Source of the DNA: Lachnospiraceae bacterium
GTDB taxonomy: Bacteria; Bacillota; Clostridia; Lachnospirales; Lachnospiraceae
Length of the DNA: 6,687 bases
Direction: 5' to 3'
NCBI GenBank assembly: GCA_021199405.1
Contig: JAJQID010000182.1
Span: 1 to 6,687, forward strand
The notes beneath the pieces were generated by a model that worked only from the letters and a program-made list of their open reading frames with translations, had not been told where the DNA came from and did not search any database. Shown piece by piece: positions 5,834 to 6,687 of the stretch. The translations under genes and the position numbers were made by a program. Position 1 is the stretch's first letter. Every line of letters begins with the position of its first letter.

Positions 5834-6687
5834 ATGAAACAGGAGCAAGACATCCTGACACCTGCCAAAGAGAAAGCAAAGCGTGGAATCAAACCGTTTT
5901 CTGAGCTTTGTATGATGGACAACTACTTATTCAGCGTGGCGACCATGGATTTGGAAACGTGTAAATCCATTATAGAGATCGCACTGCATATCCGGATTAA
6001 GGAAATTCGTTTTAAAGAGGGAGAGAAGGTGCTGCCAGGTCCGCCGGGAAAGAGAGGAGTGCGGCTGGATTTCGTTGCAATTGACGGGGAAGGCCGTCTC
6101 TTTGATGTGGAGATGCAGGCTCACAACAGGGGAAATCTTCAAAAGCGTACTCGGTTTTATAAGGCAAAAAGGGATTCACCATTGCTGAATCAGGGAGAAA
6201 TCGGTTTCGAGAAGCTGCCCAGGACCTATATCATTTTTATATGTGATTTTGATTTGTTTGGGCAAGGTAGATATCGTTATACGTTTCGAAATCATTGCGA
6301 GGAGGATTTGAATTTGGTACTACAGGATGAAGTGTGTACGGTGTTTCTGAATACGCAGGGGACCAATCCGGAGGAAGTGGAGCCGGAGCTGGTGGAATTC
6401 ATGAAATTTGTCAGGGACAACGCCGGGGAAAGTGCAAATGAGTACACTGATGAAAGAATACGCAGGATGTATGATAAAGTAAAGCATCTGAGAAGAGTGG
6501 CAAGGATGGAGGAAGATTATATGGAGTCTGAGTGGTGGCTGGAAGAGGAAAGAGAAATAGCCCGCGAAGAAGGCCGCGAGGAAGGCCGTCAGGAAGGCCG
6601 CGAGGAAGGCCGTCAGGAAGGTCGAGAAGAAGGCCGGCAGGAAGGACGCCACGAACGCAGACGGGAAGGTAGACAAGAAGGCCGGCG
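5834..6687 (+). CDS. Rpn-family recombination-promoting nuclease / putative transposase (PD-(D/E)XK), 3' end outside window
   Basis: The frame starts at ATG 5834 and stays open for 284 codons to the window edge. The N-terminal helix MMDNYLFSVATMD (27-39) and the core RLDFVAIDGEGRLFDVEMQ (77-95) are typical of the Rpn/PDDEXK family. Asp79, Glu93 and Gln95 provide the D-(13)-E-x-Q metal site, so the nuclease centre appears intact. YIIFICDFDLFGQG (from about residue 133) is the family's next conserved strand. From residue 244 on, the protein is an R-E/Q-E-G repeat tail, probably a charged helix. E. coli RpnA is a metal-dependent DNA endonuclease that stimulates RecA-independent recombination; the annotation as transposase is historical, and no terminal inverted repeats are visible here. 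Such genes occur in many copies in gut Clostridia. The gene has its own promoter behind a terminator. In-frame Met190 (6401) may be a second start. The short reading frames on the other strand here are shadows. Confidence 0.92.
   Translation, partial: MKQEQDILTPAKEKAKRGIKPFSELCMMDNYLFSVATMDLETCKSIIEIALHIRIKEIRFKEGEKVLPGPPGKRGVRLDFVAIDGEGRLFDVEMQAHNRGNLQKRTRFYKAKRDSPLLNQGEIGFEKLPRTYIIFICDFDLFGQGRYRYTFRNHCEEDLNLVLQDEVCTVFLNTQGTNPEEVEPELVEFMKFVRDNAGESANEYTDERIRRMYDKVKHLRRVARMEEDYMESEWWLEEEREIAREEGREEGRQEGREEGRQEGREEGRQEGRHERRREGRQEGR
6391..6403 (+). promoter_or_regulatory. possible internal translation start within the Rpn-family gene
   Basis: GGTGGAATTCATGAAA at 6391-6406 closely resembles the gene's own start context GGTGAATTCATGAAA (5825-5839), differing by one inserted G. 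The ATG at 6401 is in frame (Met190) and would give a C-terminal product lacking the nuclease core. The Shine-Dalgarno match (GGTGG) is weaker than at the true start, so this is a hypothesis. Confidence 0.35.
6563..6687 (+). repeat. 12-base repeats coding the E-G-R-[E/Q] tail
   Basis: GAAGGCCGCGAG/GAAGGCCGTCAG-type units of 12 bases repeat from 6563 to the window edge, coding about ten R-[E/Q]-E-G steps. E and Q alternate at one position across units in the middle (GREEGRQEG repeated), which gives a 24-base higher-order unit. The last units (near 6647-6670) are more diverged (RHERRREG). Such tails vary in length between family members. Confidence 0.85.

Noticed and set aside
6320..6676. Minus-strand reading frame rich in Phe/Ala/Leu opposite the Rpn tail, resembling a membrane protein
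   Set aside because: It is the reverse reading of the GAA-GGC-CGC repeats; the plus-strand frame has clear Rpn family motifs.
5834..6687. Rpn-family gene as an active transposon
   Set aside because: No terminal inverted repeats or target-site duplications are visible upstream, and the family is a PD-(D/E)XK nuclease; the transposase label is historical. The right flank cannot be seen.

Overview
The window looks like part of a chromosome of a low-to-moderate GC Gram-positive anaerobe, most likely a gut Clostridia/Lachnospiraceae member. This inference rests on strong AGGAGG-type ribosome binding sites, a very large secreted protein with a C-terminal LysM pair (non-covalent attachment to peptidoglycan), and an Rpn-family PD-(D/E)XK nuclease with the Glu-Gly-Arg repeat tail that is common in that group. 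No species-level marker is present.

All three genes lie on the plus strand. Positions 2-1288 hold the 3' part of a gene whose start is outside the window; its visible product is a beta-propeller-like (WD40-like) region. Its stop codon is followed after 20 bases by the start of a 1448-residue secreted surface protein (1309-5655), so the two are probably one transcription and translation unit. The surface protein has a signal peptide, an acidic 13-residue tandem-repeat stalk, a long Tyr-rich beta-strand region with an internal duplication, several Ig-like modules, a Ser/Gly/Asp/Thr repeat linker and two LysM domains. A strong Rho-independent terminator (5677-5711) closes this unit.

Positions 5712-5833 form the control region of the next gene. 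It contains an A/T-rich tract, an extended -10 promoter element, and two 20-base imperfect direct repeats exactly 40 bases apart that flank that -10 box and look like an operator pair. The third gene (from 5834, running off the right edge) encodes an Rpn-family nuclease. Its D-(13)-E-x-Q core is intact, and its 3' part contains a repetitive tail and a possible internal in-frame start whose context closely resembles the gene's own start.

The first two genes appear to work together, with a propeller protein co-expressed with a wall-bound surface protein, but nothing in the sequence fixes a specific role. The Rpn gene is a separate transcription unit, with no visible functional link to the other two beyond adjacency. 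I see no tRNA, rRNA, CRISPR array or insertion sequence. The only non-coding stretch is the 178-base region between the second and third genes.
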